64,000 nucleotides of DNA from Comamonas terrigena NBRC 13299 (lineage in GTDB: Bacteria; Pseudomonadota; Gammaproteobacteria; Burkholderiales; Burkholderiaceae_C): contig NZ_AP019749.1 of assembly GCF_006740045.1 (NCBI RefSeq), forward strand, positions 2,189,001-2,253,000, written 5' to 3'. This document shows, piece after piece, positions 46,809 through 55,845 of this stretch. Both the position numbers and the translations under genes were made by a program. Under the pieces are notes generated by a model, which did no database searches, was not told where the DNA came from, and saw nothing but the letters and a program-made list of their open reading frames with translations. Position 1 is the stretch's first letter; the number at the start of each line of letters is the position of its first letter.

Positions 46809-47320
46809 GTGAAGCCGGTAAGCCTTTGTGAGCCCTGCGCTTGCCAAATGCTGCAGAGGTCATCAGAACAATGCCCAGTGCCAAAAGGATAGGGCCCAGC
46901 GTCCACTGCCCGGCCCATTGCATTGCGCCCAGCCATCGGCATAGGCCGTGCGGTGTCTGGCATTGGGCTTTGCCATGCGGGGCGGCTCGGCAGGGACTCG
47001 CACCTCCCGGGCGCAGGGAAGGGGGGAACGCTTCAGTACAAGCGCGGGCCGAAGCAGAGAGGCTGACGACTTCCCCGCAGCCCAAAGCACCCATGTGCGG
47101 CGGTGGGCACACATTGACCAAGGAGCGGGAGCGCTGTTCTTCCTATGCAGGGCGAAACCGTGCCATTGCCGTCCAGCTTTTTGCGTCCGGGTCTTTGTGG
47201 AAGCCGCTGTGGCCCGGTGAAAGCCTGGCCTGTGGACGCTCGGCAGATGTTTCTGGATTGTGTCCTTTATGTATCAATTTTGATAGCTAAAAATGCAGTC
47301 TGAATAAGCTTTTCGGTTCA

Positions 47321-47326
47321 TATAAT
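47321..47326 (+). promoter_or_regulatory. -10 element of Sel1-repeat gene
   Basis: A perfect TATAAT stands 32 bp upstream of the start codon at 47358, within a locally A+T-rich stretch. No good -35 hexamer is present 17 bp upstream. Confidence 0.45.
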
Positions 47327-47357
47327 GAATTGTTTTGTGAGGGAGTGAGGAAGAGAA

Positions 47358-48695
47358 ATGCGTGTGCGATGGTTCCATGTGGGGGTGCTGTCTGCCTGTC
47401 TGGCGGCGGCCTTGGGGGCACAGGCCCAGCCCAGCGAGACGGTCAGCGCCGCAGAAGCCGGACAGCCCGTGGCCCAGTTTGAGCTGGGTTCCATCTACTT
47501 CAATGGCAAAGGCGCAGAGCGCAACCCCAAGGAGGCATTGCGCTGGTTCCGTCTGGCGGCCGAGCAAAACCATGCCCAAGCCCAGTACATGCTGGGCCTG
47601 GTGAAACTGCTGGGCGTGGGAGGGGTGGAGAAAAACCTGAAGGAGGGCATGGCCTGGATTCAGAAATCCGCTGCCAACGACAATGTGGATGCACAGAACA
47701 TGCTGGCCAGCCTGTATCTGCAGGCCAAGGATGTGCCGCGCGATCCCGCTGCTGGAGTGGCCTGGCTGGAGCGCGCAGCGCAGCAAGGATCGTTGACAGC
47801 GCAGAAAAACCTGGGTTTTGTGTACCGCAAGGGGGAACTGATCCCGCAGGACCTAAAGAAGTCTTTCCAGTGGAACATGGCCGCAGCCCAGCAATCCGAC
47901 ATGCTGGCCCAGTTTGTGGTGGGAGAGATGTACTACCTGGGCGAAGGCGTGGAACAAAACCATGCCGAAGCCGCGAAGTGGCTGACACCGCTGGCCGACA
48001 AAGGGGCGCAGAACGCCAAGCTGATTCTGGGCAAGATCTACTTTGAAGGGCAGGGCGTGCCCCCGGATTACAAGCGCGCCTTGCTGTTGCTGCACGATGT
48101 GGCCATCCGCGGATCGGGCCAGGCCTTTTTTGAACTGGGCCGCCTGTTCGAGCAAGGAGAAGGCGAGTACCGCAACGAAAAAGAAGCGGTGGCCTATTAC
48201 ACCCAGGCGGTCAAGTACAAGCACACCGCGGCCGCGAAACGGCTGGCCGAAATTTCTGCCGAATCACCCAGCTCCGGAGAGATGGTCCAGTCCATGGAAT
48301 ACGTGGAGAACCTGAACTCCGCTGTGCGGGGCAACAAGCTGGCGCAGTACAACATTGGTGTCTTCCAGTATCTGGGCAAGGGCTTTGAACAGCCCAATTA
48401 CGCCGAGGCGGTGAAATGGTTCACTTTGGCAGCCAACCAGGGATATGCCAAGGCCCAGTACAACCTGGGCACCATGCACGAAAACGGTGAAGGCGTGACC
48501 AAGAGTCTGGCCCAGGCCCTGAAGTGGTACCGCTTGGCCGCTGAGCAGGAAGATGCCCCGGCCCAATATGCCCTGGGAACCATGTACCGCGACGGCCTGG
48601 GGGTCAAGAAGAATGCCAAGCAGGCGCGGCGCTGGCTGCAGCGCGCCGCAGACCAGGGCTATGGCCCAGCCAAAAGCGCTTTGGCACGCCGTTGA
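47358..48695 (+). CDS. Exported Sel1-repeat protein
   Basis: A 445-residue protein with a clear signal peptide (MRVRWFHVGVLSACLAAALG, cleavage probably after AQA). About ten Sel1 repeats of 36-38 residues follow, each like AQYNLGTMHENGEGV...A.KWYRLAAEQ. The repeats form an alpha-solenoid used for protein binding. The middle repeat region (about 300-320) is broken by a spacer with SAESPSSGEMVQSMEYVENL. It is expected to be periplasmic. A TATAAT box precedes it. Partner proteins are unknown. Confidence 0.9.
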   Translation: MRVRWFHVGVLSACLAAALGAQAQPSETVSAAEAGQPVAQFELGSIYFNGKGAERNPKEALRWFRLAAEQNHAQAQYMLGLVKLLGVGGVEKNLKEGMAWIQKSAANDNVDAQNMLASLYLQAKDVPRDPAAGVAWLERAAQQGSLTAQKNLGFVYRKGELIPQDLKKSFQWNMAAAQQSDMLAQFVVGEMYYLGEGVEQNHAEAAKWLTPLADKGAQNAKLILGKIYFEGQGVPPDYKRALLLLHDVAIRGSGQAFFELGRLFEQGEGEYRNEKEAVAYYTQAVKYKHTAAAKRLAEISAESPSSGEMVQSMEYVENLNSAVRGNKLAQYNIGVFQYLGKGFEQPNYAEAVKWFTLAANQGYAKAQYNLGTMHENGEGVTKSLAQALKWYRLAAEQEDAPAQYALGTMYRDGLGVKKNAKQARRWLQRAADQGYGPAKSALARR

Positions 48696-49055
48696 GCACC
48701 TGGGAGCGATGCCGCACGGTCCATAGGAAGCAGGGCAGCCGAATCCAGTCGTACTGCCCACGGCATGGAAATGACCGTAGCAGTGAAGAGGGGCTCCGCG
48801 TCAGATCATTGCGAGAGATCTTGCCAACCGTGCGGCGCACGCAGGGCTTTGCATGCGCACGTGCACCAGGCCAGGCCAGGCCTGAAATGCGAAGTGGTGG
48901 GGGCTGTTGGCAACCGGGTGGAGCCGCACAGCTTGCATCTTCCATGGCTTGCGCTGAGGCTCGCATGCTGCGGGCTCTTCATCCTTGGGTTCTTTCTTTT
49001 TATATTGAATACAGCTTACATGAAATGTATCAAAGCACTCAAAACCCACCGAACC
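48696..49055. other. Intergenic region without recognised gene
   Basis: 360 bp between the Sel1 gene and the convergent recombinase-like gene. Open frames here are short and lack similarity. An A+T-rich patch near 48990-49030 is the only feature. Confidence 0.4.
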
Positions 49056-50114
49056 TCATTCCAAGTCCACAAACTGCTGCAGGTGGCCTAGAGCATGAGG
49101 GGTCTTCAAGCCGGCACGTTGCAGCACCTCCGCCTGGGGCAGGCCGGATTGCAGCCACTGCACGATGACGGTGTTGCGGATCACCTGAGGCCCCATGCGA
49201 GGCGGCCGTTCCTGAGAAGAGCAGGCGCTGGCAGCCTTCAAGGTCTTGCTGACCAGATGCAGCACGGTGTGGGTGGAGAGCGCGGGCGCCTTGCGCGTAC
49301 AAAACAGGGCGGGTTGCTGTGCCATCGGTGAATAGCCTGCCCGGTAGCCCAGCCAGACCCGCAAGGCCTCGTCCAGCTGTGATGGAACCTCGAGCGTGCG
49401 GGATTGCATGGCGCGCAGCCCGGTGATGCGCAGACCGTGAATGCGGGCGGAAGACGCCTTGGCGGCTCCTTTGTCCGCATGGTTGGCAGGCTGAGCCAAC
49501 GTAGCGCCTGCTTTGGCAGAGGCATCCCCCCACAGCACATCCTCCAGCACCAGGGCGCGCACCTCTTCGGAGGAAAGCCCCAAATGCACCAGCACCAGCA
49601 ACACCGCACGGTCACGGGCGGAAATCAAATCGGTGGCGGCAGGAATCTGGCGCAGCAAAGCATGCCATGTCCGCGGGCTCAGGATCGCACCCTGCGGGTC
49701 TTCGCTGGGAGGTTGGTCCAATTCGGACACCGCATCCAACGGATTGTGTGCGATCCAACCGTGCAGCAGCGCATGGTCGTAAATGCGCTCCAGAACACGC
49801 CAGTAGCGGCGGCGGGTGATGTCGCTGGGCAGATCCAGTTGCTTTTGGCTGCGCGTGGACTGGTTCAGAAACTGCAGTACCTGTACCGCCTGGGCCTGCT
49901 GCCAGGGTTGGAGTGCCTTGCCTTCGGCTGGCCGTGTGGCATCGGCCGATGCTGCCAGCAGTTTGAGCCACGCGCCCCAGATAAAGCGGTAGGGCGCAGC
50001 CGCCGCCTCGCTCAACGGTGCCCAGGGGTCGGCGCTGCAGGCTGACAGCCAGTGCTGAAACAGCGCATCGCCAGTCGGCGCGTCAAAGGCTGGAAGGAGC
50101 TTGCGGGGCTGCAT
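49056..50114 (-). CDS. Tyrosine-recombinase-fold protein with degenerate active site
   Basis: A 352-residue protein laid out like an integrase: an N-terminal SAM-like core-binding domain (about 30-150) with RYWRVLERIYDHALLHGWI, and a catalytic-type domain with RDRAVLLVLVHLGLSSEEVRALVLEDV. The expected HxxR box reads GPQVIRNTVIVQWLQSGLPQ (Arg kept, His lost), the GH box reads AGLKTPHAL, and no Tyr occurs in the last 20 residues (ending LQQFVDLE). It is thus probably not an active recombinase, although the fold seems preserved. There is no adjacent tRNA or att-like repeat. Confidence 0.75.
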   Translation of the reverse strand: MQPRKLLPAFDAPTGDALFQHWLSACSADPWAPLSEAAAAPYRFIWGAWLKLLAASADATRPAEGKALQPWQQAQAVQVLQFLNQSTRSQKQLDLPSDITRRRYWRVLERIYDHALLHGWIAHNPLDAVSELDQPPSEDPQGAILSPRTWHALLRQIPAATDLISARDRAVLLVLVHLGLSSEEVRALVLEDVLWGDASAKAGATLAQPANHADKGAAKASSARIHGLRITGLRAMQSRTLEVPSQLDEALRVWLGYRAGYSPMAQQPALFCTRKAPALSTHTVLHLVSKTLKAASACSSQERPPRMGPQVIRNTVIVQWLQSGLPQAEVLQRAGLKTPHALGHLQQFVDLE

Positions 50115-50257
50115 TCCTCTATTTTAGGAGCGCGTAATTCAAAGTATGCATAAGCTGGAGCCCGATTTCACGGAAATTTCTGAAAGCAAGTGCCACCTTG
50201 GGCAGCTTAGCTTACCCAGAGATAGGTATGCCATCGCCTGCACGCCCTTGCGGGCGT

Positions 50258-50710
50258 TCAGCGCCGTGTTGCCCACCAGTGTTGCAGCAGCATGCCGGCC
50301 AGCATGGCAGCCACAAAAAGCCAGACTTCAGACTGCAGCGTAGCCAGGTTCATCACGGCGGGTCCGGGGCAAAAACCTGCCAACCCCCAGCCGGTGCCAA
50401 ACAGCGCCGCGCCAGTCAGCAGGCGACGGTCCACGGCCGAGGCTGTGGGCAGCTGCATGGGCTCGCCCAGCAGGCTGGTCTTGCGGTGCTTGGCCCAGGT
50501 GAATGCAACCAGGCCCACGGCAATGGCGCCGCCCATGACCAGGGCCAGCGATGGATCCCAGGTGCCGAAAAAGTCCAGAAAGTTCTGAACCTTGGCTGGA
50601 TTGCCCATGCCTGACAGGATCAGTCCCAGGCCAAACACCAGGCCTGCGGCCAGGGCTACCAAAGAACTGGTGATGTTTCGCATGGCAGGTTGGAATTGCT
50701 GTGATGGCAT
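50258..50710 (-). CDS. YeeE/YedE-family sulfur transporter subunit (DUF6691)
   Basis: A 150-residue membrane protein with four hydrophobic segments. It carries the family signatures [19 protein letters not shown] and [13 protein letters not shown], in which the conserved Cys is expected to line the pathway for sulfur compounds (by analogy with the thiosulfate importer YeeE). It forms a pair with the upstream half-transporter at 50720-51169, only 9 bp away, and with the ArsR regulator. Confidence 0.88.
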   Translation of the reverse strand: MPSQQFQPAMRNITSSLVALAAGLVFGLGLILSGMGNPAKVQNFLDFFGTWDPSLALVMGGAIAVGLVAFTWAKHRKTSLLGEPMQLPTASAVDRRLLTGAALFGTGWGLAGFCPGPAVMNLATLQSEVWLFVAAMLAGMLLQHWWATRR

Positions 50711-50719
50711 AGCAGTCTT

Positions 50720-51169
50720 TTAGGCGATGTGGAGTACATGGCGCAGCACAAACACCGTCAGCGCACCGGTGACCATGAAGGTCAGCGTGGCGGCCAGTGA
50801 ACGTTGCGACAGGCGAGACAGCCCGCACACGCCGTGGCCGCTGGTGCAGCCTGACCCCAGGCGCGTGCCAAAACCCACCAACAGGCCGGCCAGCACGATC
50901 AGCAACGGGTTGCGTGGCAGTTCCATGGCGGGCAGGGGGGCAAACCACTGCCACACCAGCGGTGAGCCGATCAGACCCAGCACAAAAGCCAGGCGCCAGC
51001 CCCAGTTGCTGGTTTGCCGCCAGGTAGTCCATTGCAACAAGCCGCCCACAATGCCGCTGATACCGGCAATACGGCCCAGCAACACCACCATCAACGCGGC
51101 GGCCACACCGATAAGCACGCCTCCGGCCAGCGAGGATCCGGGCGTGAATGCGTTCCACAGAATTGTCAT
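50720..51169 (-). CDS. YeeE/YedE-family sulfur transporter subunit
   Basis: A 149-residue membrane protein starting [20 protein letters not shown]. It contains [20 protein letters not shown], the family hallmark with two Cys. Its ATG overlaps the ArsR stop codon (ATGA), so translation is coupled to the regulator. The two half-size YeeE/YedE proteins probably make one transporter (PmpA/PmpB arrangement) for persulfide-derived sulfur or thiosulfate; that is from family knowledge. Confidence 0.88.
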   Translation of the reverse strand: MTILWNAFTPGSSLAGGVLIGVAAALMVVLLGRIAGISGIVGGLLQWTTWRQTSNWGWRLAFVLGLIGSPLVWQWFAPLPAMELPRNPLLIVLAGLLVGFGTRLGSGCTSGHGVCGLSRLSQRSLAATLTFMVTGALTVFVLRHVLHIA

Positions 51170-51534
51170 GCCTGCTCTCCAGGGGCGCAGAAAAGTTGGT
51201 GAATGGCCTGCATCAGCTGCAGAGCCCGTTTGTCGGCCAGTTGGTAGCAGATGAATTTGCCTTCGCGCCGCGTGCTGACCAGGCCTTCGCGGCGGAGCAC
51301 TCCAAGCTGCTGGGACAGCGTGGGCTGGCTGATGCCGGTCAACTGCTCCAGCTCGCCCACCGTGCGCTCCTGCTGTGACAACTGGCACAGCAGCATCAGC
51401 CGGTCTACGTTGCCCAGTACCTTGAGCATTGCCACTGCTTCATCGGCATGGGCGCGCAAAGCATCCTGATCCAGCGTGGCAGTGACAGACAGCTCAGATA
51501 CAGCAGGAGGGGGTGAGGCTTCGTTCAAGGACAT
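51166..51534 (-). CDS. ArsR-family persulfide-responsive repressor (BigR/SqrR type)
   Basis: A 122-residue winged-helix protein ([20 protein letters not shown], then the recognition helix in [19 protein letters not shown]). Cys50 and Cys116 are 66 residues apart, the same spacing as the sensing pair of BigR and SqrR, which form a tetrasulfide link with persulfides and leave DNA. A third Cys (96) lies in the wing. It starts the transporter operon and has an A+T-rich site 36 bp upstream that recurs before the MBL/DUF2892 genes. Confidence 0.88.
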   Translation of the reverse strand: MSLNEASPPPAVSELSVTATLDQDALRAHADEAVAMLKVLGNVDRLMLLCQLSQQERTVGELEQLTGISQPTLSQQLGVLRREGLVSTRREGKFICYQLADKRALQLMQAIHQLFCAPGEQA

Positions 51535-51569
51535 GGTCGGCAGCAGGGCAACATGCGATGGATCAATAC

Positions 51570-51587
51570 TATATAAAAAAGTAAATT
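51570..51587. promoter_or_regulatory. Candidate BigR-type operator, site A
   Basis: TATATAAAAAAGTAAATT lies 36 bp upstream of the ArsR start. Sixteen of its 18 bases match site B at 52208-52225. The sharing of such a site by both transcription units of the module is what would be expected of the operator. Confidence 0.5.
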
Positions 51588-51915
51588 GTCATGGCCCGCC
51601 AGGCGATAGCCGCCTGGCAACGCCGCGTGTCCGAAGGCGGTGTCCATGGGAACCCGCCGTTGGATCGCATCCGCACCAGCCCCAGACAATGATTTGGACT
51701 GGCGCGCTGCGCCCTTATGGATGCATGGCCGGGATGACCCCCAACCCCCTGCATCGACCACGGACTGCCTCCGGATTGGCAGGGAACGCGGTCCATCGCT
51801 TCCATCAGTTCACAGCCTTTTGAAGCGCGCCGCAATGGAGGCAATCAGTCATACACCGTCGTGCATGACACCACTTTGTGCAAGGGCCCTGTATATGGCT
51901 ACGTTGCGCCCGCGC
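51588..51915. other. Intergenic region without recognised gene
   Basis: Apart from site A at its right edge in minus-strand terms, no feature is seen. Open frames on both strands are short and without similarity. Confidence 0.4.
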
Positions 51916-52101
51916 TCAACGCTTGCAACTGCTGATGCCTAGCAGCGGGTACGCCGGGCAGAAGCGAAAGATTCCGGTCAACAATGGCAGTATGCCCAGC
52001 CAGCCCCACCATCCCACCGTGCCAGTGGCAGCCAGGGCAATCAGTACCAGGCCGATGGCGATGCGCAGAATGCGGTCCAGGCCGCCTACATTGAACTTCA
52101 T
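51916..52101 (-). CDS. DUF2892 (YgaP-like) small membrane protein
   Basis: A 61-residue protein beginning MKFNVGGLDRILRIAIGLVL, with two hydrophobic segments and the ending FRFCPAYPLLGISSCKR; the Cys pair at this place is typical of the family. These proteins are often found fused to or beside rhodanese and sulfide-response genes. It is divergent from the MBL gene, with site B in between. Confidence 0.88.
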   Translation of the reverse strand: MKFNVGGLDRILRIAIGLVLIALAATGTVGWWGWLGILPLLTGIFRFCPAYPLLGISSCKR

Positions 52102-52207
52102 GGTCTTTTCCTTTCAAGGGTGGGCTACAAAAAGGGGTGGACGCAGGCCATGGCCTTGACAGCACGGAGGTCCCAGCGGCATCGCCAAACAATATGTTTT
52201 TGTATAT

Positions 52208-52225
52208 TATATAAAAATATAAATT
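52208..52225. promoter_or_regulatory. Candidate BigR-type operator, site B
   Basis: TATATAAAAATATAAATT lies between the divergent DUF2892 and MBL genes, within a 40-bp run of almost pure A+T. It matches site A with two mismatches. Confidence 0.5.
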
Positions 52226-52321
52226 AATCAAGCGATCGCTGATCTCGGCGCTGCCGCCCACTACCATGCTGGCATGCAGTGCGCGCAGAGCACCGCTCCC
52301 CAGCCAAACCCAGAGCTGCCC

Positions 52322-53269
52322 ATGACCACTGAACGCATGCATATCCAAGGCTTCTATGACCCTGCCACAGGGACCATCAGCTATGTACTGGCCGATCCCC
52401 AGGCCCGCCAGGCCGCGGTGATTGATGCCGTGCTGGACCTGGATCCCAAGTCTGGCCAGCTCTCCACCACTTCGGCCGATCGCATTGCCGCTTACCTGCA
52501 TGCCCAAGGTTGGCAGTTGCAGTGGATTCTGGAAACTCATGCCCATGCTGACCACCTCTCGGCTGCGCAGTACCTGCGCCACCAACTGGGAGGCCAGGTG
52601 GCCATGGGTGAACGGATACGCGATGTGCAACGGGTGTTCCGCAGCGTGTTCCACTTCGAGCCAGGCTTTGTGCCCGATGGCCGCCAGTTCGACCGCTTGT
52701 TTGCGGCCGACGAGGTCTTTCAAGTGGGGCAACTGTCTGTGACAGCGCTGTGGGTGCCCGGCCATACGCCGGCAGACATGGCTTACCAGGTACAGGATGG
52801 TCCGGGAGAGGCCGGCGCCGTATTTGTGGGGGACACATTGTTCATGCCGGACGTGGGCACTGCAAGGGCCGACTTTCCTGGCGGCGATGCGGCTCAGCTG
52901 TACCGCTCCATCCACCAGTTGCTGGCTTTACCTGGCGATACGCGCTTGTTCATGTGCCATGACTACCCGCCTGCAGGTCGGGAGCCGGCCTGGGAGTGCA
53001 CGGTGGCGGATCAGCGCCGCAGCAACATCCATGTGCACGACGGTGTGCGCGAGGCCGACTTTGTGCATATGCGCCAGGCACGGGACGCCACGCTGGCCAT
53101 GCCCACGCTGATCCTGCCTTCTGTGCAGATAAACGTGCGTGCCGGCAAGCTACCGCCCGCACAGGACGATGGGCGCATCTACATCCAGCTACCCGTCAAT
53201 GCGCTGGGTGCCGGGGCCGGTCAGCCGTTGCCTCCAGGCCTGGGGCAGGGCCCCGGAGCAGACAGTTGA
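52322..53269 (+). CDS. MBL-fold persulfide dioxygenase-like hydrolase (Blh/ETHE1 type)
   Basis: About 315 residues from the ATG at 52322; other ATGs are at 52274 and 52337. Metal-binding motifs are ETHAHADHLSAAQYL, the His of VPGHTPADMAYQV, the Asp of VFVGDTLFMPDVGTARADFP and the His of FMCHDYPPAG. This set is that of ETHE1/Blh enzymes that oxidise glutathione persulfide to sulfite. Together with the regulator, transporter and DUF2892 it forms the known bigR-type detoxification set. Confidence 0.9.
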   Translation: MTTERMHIQGFYDPATGTISYVLADPQARQAAVIDAVLDLDPKSGQLSTTSADRIAAYLHAQGWQLQWILETHAHADHLSAAQYLRHQLGGQVAMGERIRDVQRVFRSVFHFEPGFVPDGRQFDRLFAADEVFQVGQLSVTALWVPGHTPADMAYQVQDGPGEAGAVFVGDTLFMPDVGTARADFPGGDAAQLYRSIHQLLALPGDTRLFMCHDYPPAGREPAWECTVADQRRSNIHVHDGVREADFVHMRQARDATLAMPTLILPSVQINVRAGKLPPAQDDGRIYIQLPVNALGAGAGQPLPPGLGQGPGADS

Positions 53270-53275
53270 AGCAGG

Positions 53276-53520
53276 TCAGCGGCAGCGCTCCAGCGATCGG
53301 CCAGCGTGCTTTCCACTTTGGAAGGCGCCGTCAGCGCCAAACACAAAGAGTTCGTTGCTCTGGCCATTCGCGTCACGCAGTGCTGCCCGGGCTGCATGCG
53401 CTTTCACTTCAAAAGACTACGTCTCCCGCCTGAAGCTGGAGGCAATGCTGGCGGTTGGCATCTACAGAGGCGCGTCCCTGAGCGGAGACATGCCACCGAG
53501 GCCGGGAATGCCAGGGAGAG
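53276..53520 (+). pseudogene. Broken AhpD-like carboxymuconolactone decarboxylase gene
   Basis: One frame reads GAVSAKHKEFVALAIRVTQC then CPGCMRFHFKR, an AhpD-type core with CxxCxxxH. The frame then shifts, and the continuation SRLKLEAMLAVGIYRGASLS appears in another frame, matching the helix after the active site. The N-terminal part and the end are not recognisable. It is therefore a frameshifted remnant between the MBL gene and the exporter. Confidence 0.65.
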
Positions 53521-53621
53521 GATGCCCGGCCGATCACCGCCTGAACATAGCCTGGAAGCAGAAAGAGAGCAGCCCCAGCACGCCATGCGCTCTGGGGCTG
53601 TTCTTTGGCTGGTCCACGTGC

Positions 53622-54862
53622 TCAGCGCTTGGCCTTGCGCGTATCCGGCAGCAATGCAGTAGCCAGGCCCAGCAGCGGCAGGAACGACACCAGGCCATAG
53701 ACCCAGACAATGCCATGCGTGTCGGCCAGCTCGCCCAGGCCTGCGGCGCCGATGCCGCTGATACCAAACATCAGCCCGAACATCAGGCCAGAGACCATGC
53801 CCACGCGGCCGGGCACCGCTCCTGCGCATAGACCACCAGTGCGGCAAAGGCGGATGACATCACCAGGCCGATCAGAATGGCCAGCACCGCTGTCAACACC
53901 AGACCTACATGGGGCAGGGCCAGCGCAAACGGTGCCACACCCAGGAACGATATCCAGATCACTGCCTTGCGGCCGATGCGATCGCCCACCGGGCCGCCAG
54001 CAAAGGTGCCAGCAGCCACGGCCGCCAGAAAGACAAACAGATAGAGCTGGCTGTGCTGCACGCTCAGTCCAAAGCGCTCCATCAGATAGAAGGTGAAATA
54101 GTTGGTGAAGGCGGCAATGTAGACGAACTTGGCAAACATCAGCAGGCAGATCACCACCATGGCGCGCACCACGGCAGCGCGGCCCAGGCCCTGCTGGGCA
54201 CCTTGCCTGGCCAGGCCTTTGGCAGTGGCTGTACCGTGCTGCAGCACCCAGCGGGTGAGGCGGTACAGCACATAGATGGCTGCCAGTGCCACCAGCATGA
54301 ACCAGGCCACTGCACCCTGACCGTAGGGGATGACAATGGCCGCGGTCAGCAGCGGGCCTATGGCCGAGCCGGTGTTGCCCCCCACCTGGAAAGTGGACTG
54401 CGCCGTGCCAAAGCGCCCGCCAGAGGCCAGCCGCGCAATGCGCGAGGCCTCGGGGTGAAAAGTGGCCGACCCCACCCCCACCACAGCGGCGGCCGTCAGC
54501 AGCATCGCGTAGCTGCCTGCAGTGGCCAGCAGGGCAATGCCGATCAATGTCATCACCATGCCGCAGGGCAGCAAATAGGGCTGGGGGTGCTTGTCGGTAT
54601 ACAGGCCGATCCAGGGCTGCAGCAACGAGGCGGTGACCTGGTAGACCAGGGCGATTAGGCCGATCTGTCCAAAGCTCAGCGCGAAACTGGTTTTCAGCAG
54701 CGGGAAGATGGCCGGCAGCATGGCCTGAATCAGGTCGTTGAGCAAATGGGCCAGCGCGGCGCCGCCTACGATGGGCAGTAGAAAGCCCTGCGTGCGCGGG
54801 AGCGCGGCAGAGGCTGGGTTTGCCTGGGGTGATTCAGCAAGGGTGGCGGAAGGGGGAGTCAT
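53622..54862 (-). pseudogene. Fsr-type MFS exporter, frameshifted
   Basis: From the ATG at 54862 the frame encodes an MFS protein of the fosmidomycin-resistance group (PIVGGAALAHLLNDLIQAML, GSATFHPEASRIARLASGGR, GGNTGSAIGP). Near 53819 it leaves the family after VVYAQE and stops. The remaining two helices continue in the next frame (VPGRVGMVSGLMFGLMFG ... FLPLLGLATALLPDTRK). One missing base in the GAGCGGTGCCC region explains this. It is either a real inactivation or a sequencing error. It is divergent from the AraC gene. Confidence 0.85.
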
Positions 54863-55027
54863 GGCGCAAACAGCTTGGGACATGCAGGGGCCAGGATGGC
54901 TTGGCCCGCACGGCCCGGGGTTCCAAAAACCGTGTCTGCCGGCATGGCAGCCCACGGAACCGCCAGCGTAGTGCGCTGCAGCGTGGCTGTCGCACGCTTA
55001 TCTGCCAATTTCTGTAGAGTTTCTGCC

Positions 55028-55801
55028 ATGAGCGCAGATCCATCGCACCACTACCTCGCCTATGACCAGCTGCCCCAGCCGGTGGTGGCCATGGAAAGCC
55101 GCTGGCGCCACGGCATGTCCACAGGCTGGCACAGCCATCCCCGGGGGCAACTGCTGTACGCCACGGAAGGCGTGATGGTCATCCACACCGACGCCGGCTC
55201 CTGGGTCATTCCGCCCAACCGGGTGCTGTGGATGGTGACTGGCCTGCGCCACTGCGTCACCATGTCCGGTGATGTGGTCATGCGCACGGCCTACATCAAT
55301 GTGGATCAGGTATCTGCCATGCCGGCGCAAAGCTGCGCCATCAACGTGTCACCGCTGCTGCGTGAACTGCTGGTAGAAGCGGTACGCATTGCCCCCGGTG
55401 CTGCGCTGTCGGCACGCCATGCCCGTGTGCTGGAGTTGCTGATCGACGAGATACAGGTCTCGCCCACCTTGCCTCTGCATTTGCCGCTGCCCCAGGACAA
55501 ACGACTGCACCACATCTGCACGGCATTGATAGCGCACCCGGCCGATGCCGCCAGTGCCGCGCAATGGGCCGCCAGTATCCAGGTGGCAGAGCGCACGTTG
55601 CACCGTCTTTTTGCGCAGGAAACCGGCATGACCTTCGCCCAGTGGCGCGAACAGGCCCGGCTGCTGCACGCGCTGCGCCGTATCGCTTGCGGAGACAAAG
55701 TGATCGACATCGCGCTGGACTGCGGCTACGCCAGCCCCAGTGCGTTCACCGCCATGTTCCGCCGGCACTTTGGGGTGACGCCTTCCGGCTTCTACCGCTA
55801 A
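55028..55801 (+). CDS. AraC-family transcriptional regulator
   Basis: A 257-residue protein. An N-terminal cupin-like domain (WHSHPRGQLLYATEGVMVIH) is followed by the double helix-turn-helix domain: WAASIQVAERTLHRLFAQET, then DIALDCGYASPSAFTAMFRR and FGVTPSGFYR. The layout is that of NimR-like regulators, which control divergently placed MFS exporters. Here the Fsr-type exporter is exactly in that place, 165 bp away. The start at 55028 is chosen by homology. Confidence 0.9.
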   Translation: MSADPSHHYLAYDQLPQPVVAMESRWRHGMSTGWHSHPRGQLLYATEGVMVIHTDAGSWVIPPNRVLWMVTGLRHCVTMSGDVVMRTAYINVDQVSAMPAQSCAINVSPLLRELLVEAVRIAPGAALSARHARVLELLIDEIQVSPTLPLHLPLPQDKRLHHICTALIAHPADAASAAQWAASIQVAERTLHRLFAQETGMTFAQWREQARLLHALRRIACGDKVIDIALDCGYASPSAFTAMFRRHFGVTPSGFYR

Positions 55802-55815
55802 GCAGCAGTTGTGCG

Positions 55816-55845
55816 CTGAGTGCAACCAGAAAAAGTTGCACTCAG
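55816..55845. terminator. Hairpin after araC-type gene
   Basis: CTGAGTGCAAC-N8-GTTGCACTCAG is an 11-bp perfect stem 14 bp past the stop. There is no long U-tract on the plus strand. Base composition changes abruptly to A+T-rich just after it, so it marks the border of the acquired island. Confidence 0.55.

Larger units (their letters stand above)
46449..47320. other. Long gene-poor region
   Basis: About 870 bp without a convincing gene. Observed: a hairpin GCCCGC-N14-GCGGGC with minus-strand U-tract at 46581-46615, a 33-bp palindrome at 46776-46808, and a weak minus-strand frame ending at 46783. Read from an internal ATG, that frame would give a 45-residue single-helix membrane peptide (TLGPILLALGIVLMTSAAFG), but it has no ribosome binding site. 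Confidence 0.4.

Noticed and set aside
46449..47357. tRNA or rRNA gene in the gene-poor region
   Set aside because: No cloverleaf-compatible stem set or TTCGA-type T-loop was found by eye; the palindrome at 46776 is a single simple stem.
49056..50114. Active phage or integrative-element integrase
   Set aside because: Catalytic His and Tyr are missing, there is no tRNA or direct-repeat att site nearby, and no phage genes lie around it.
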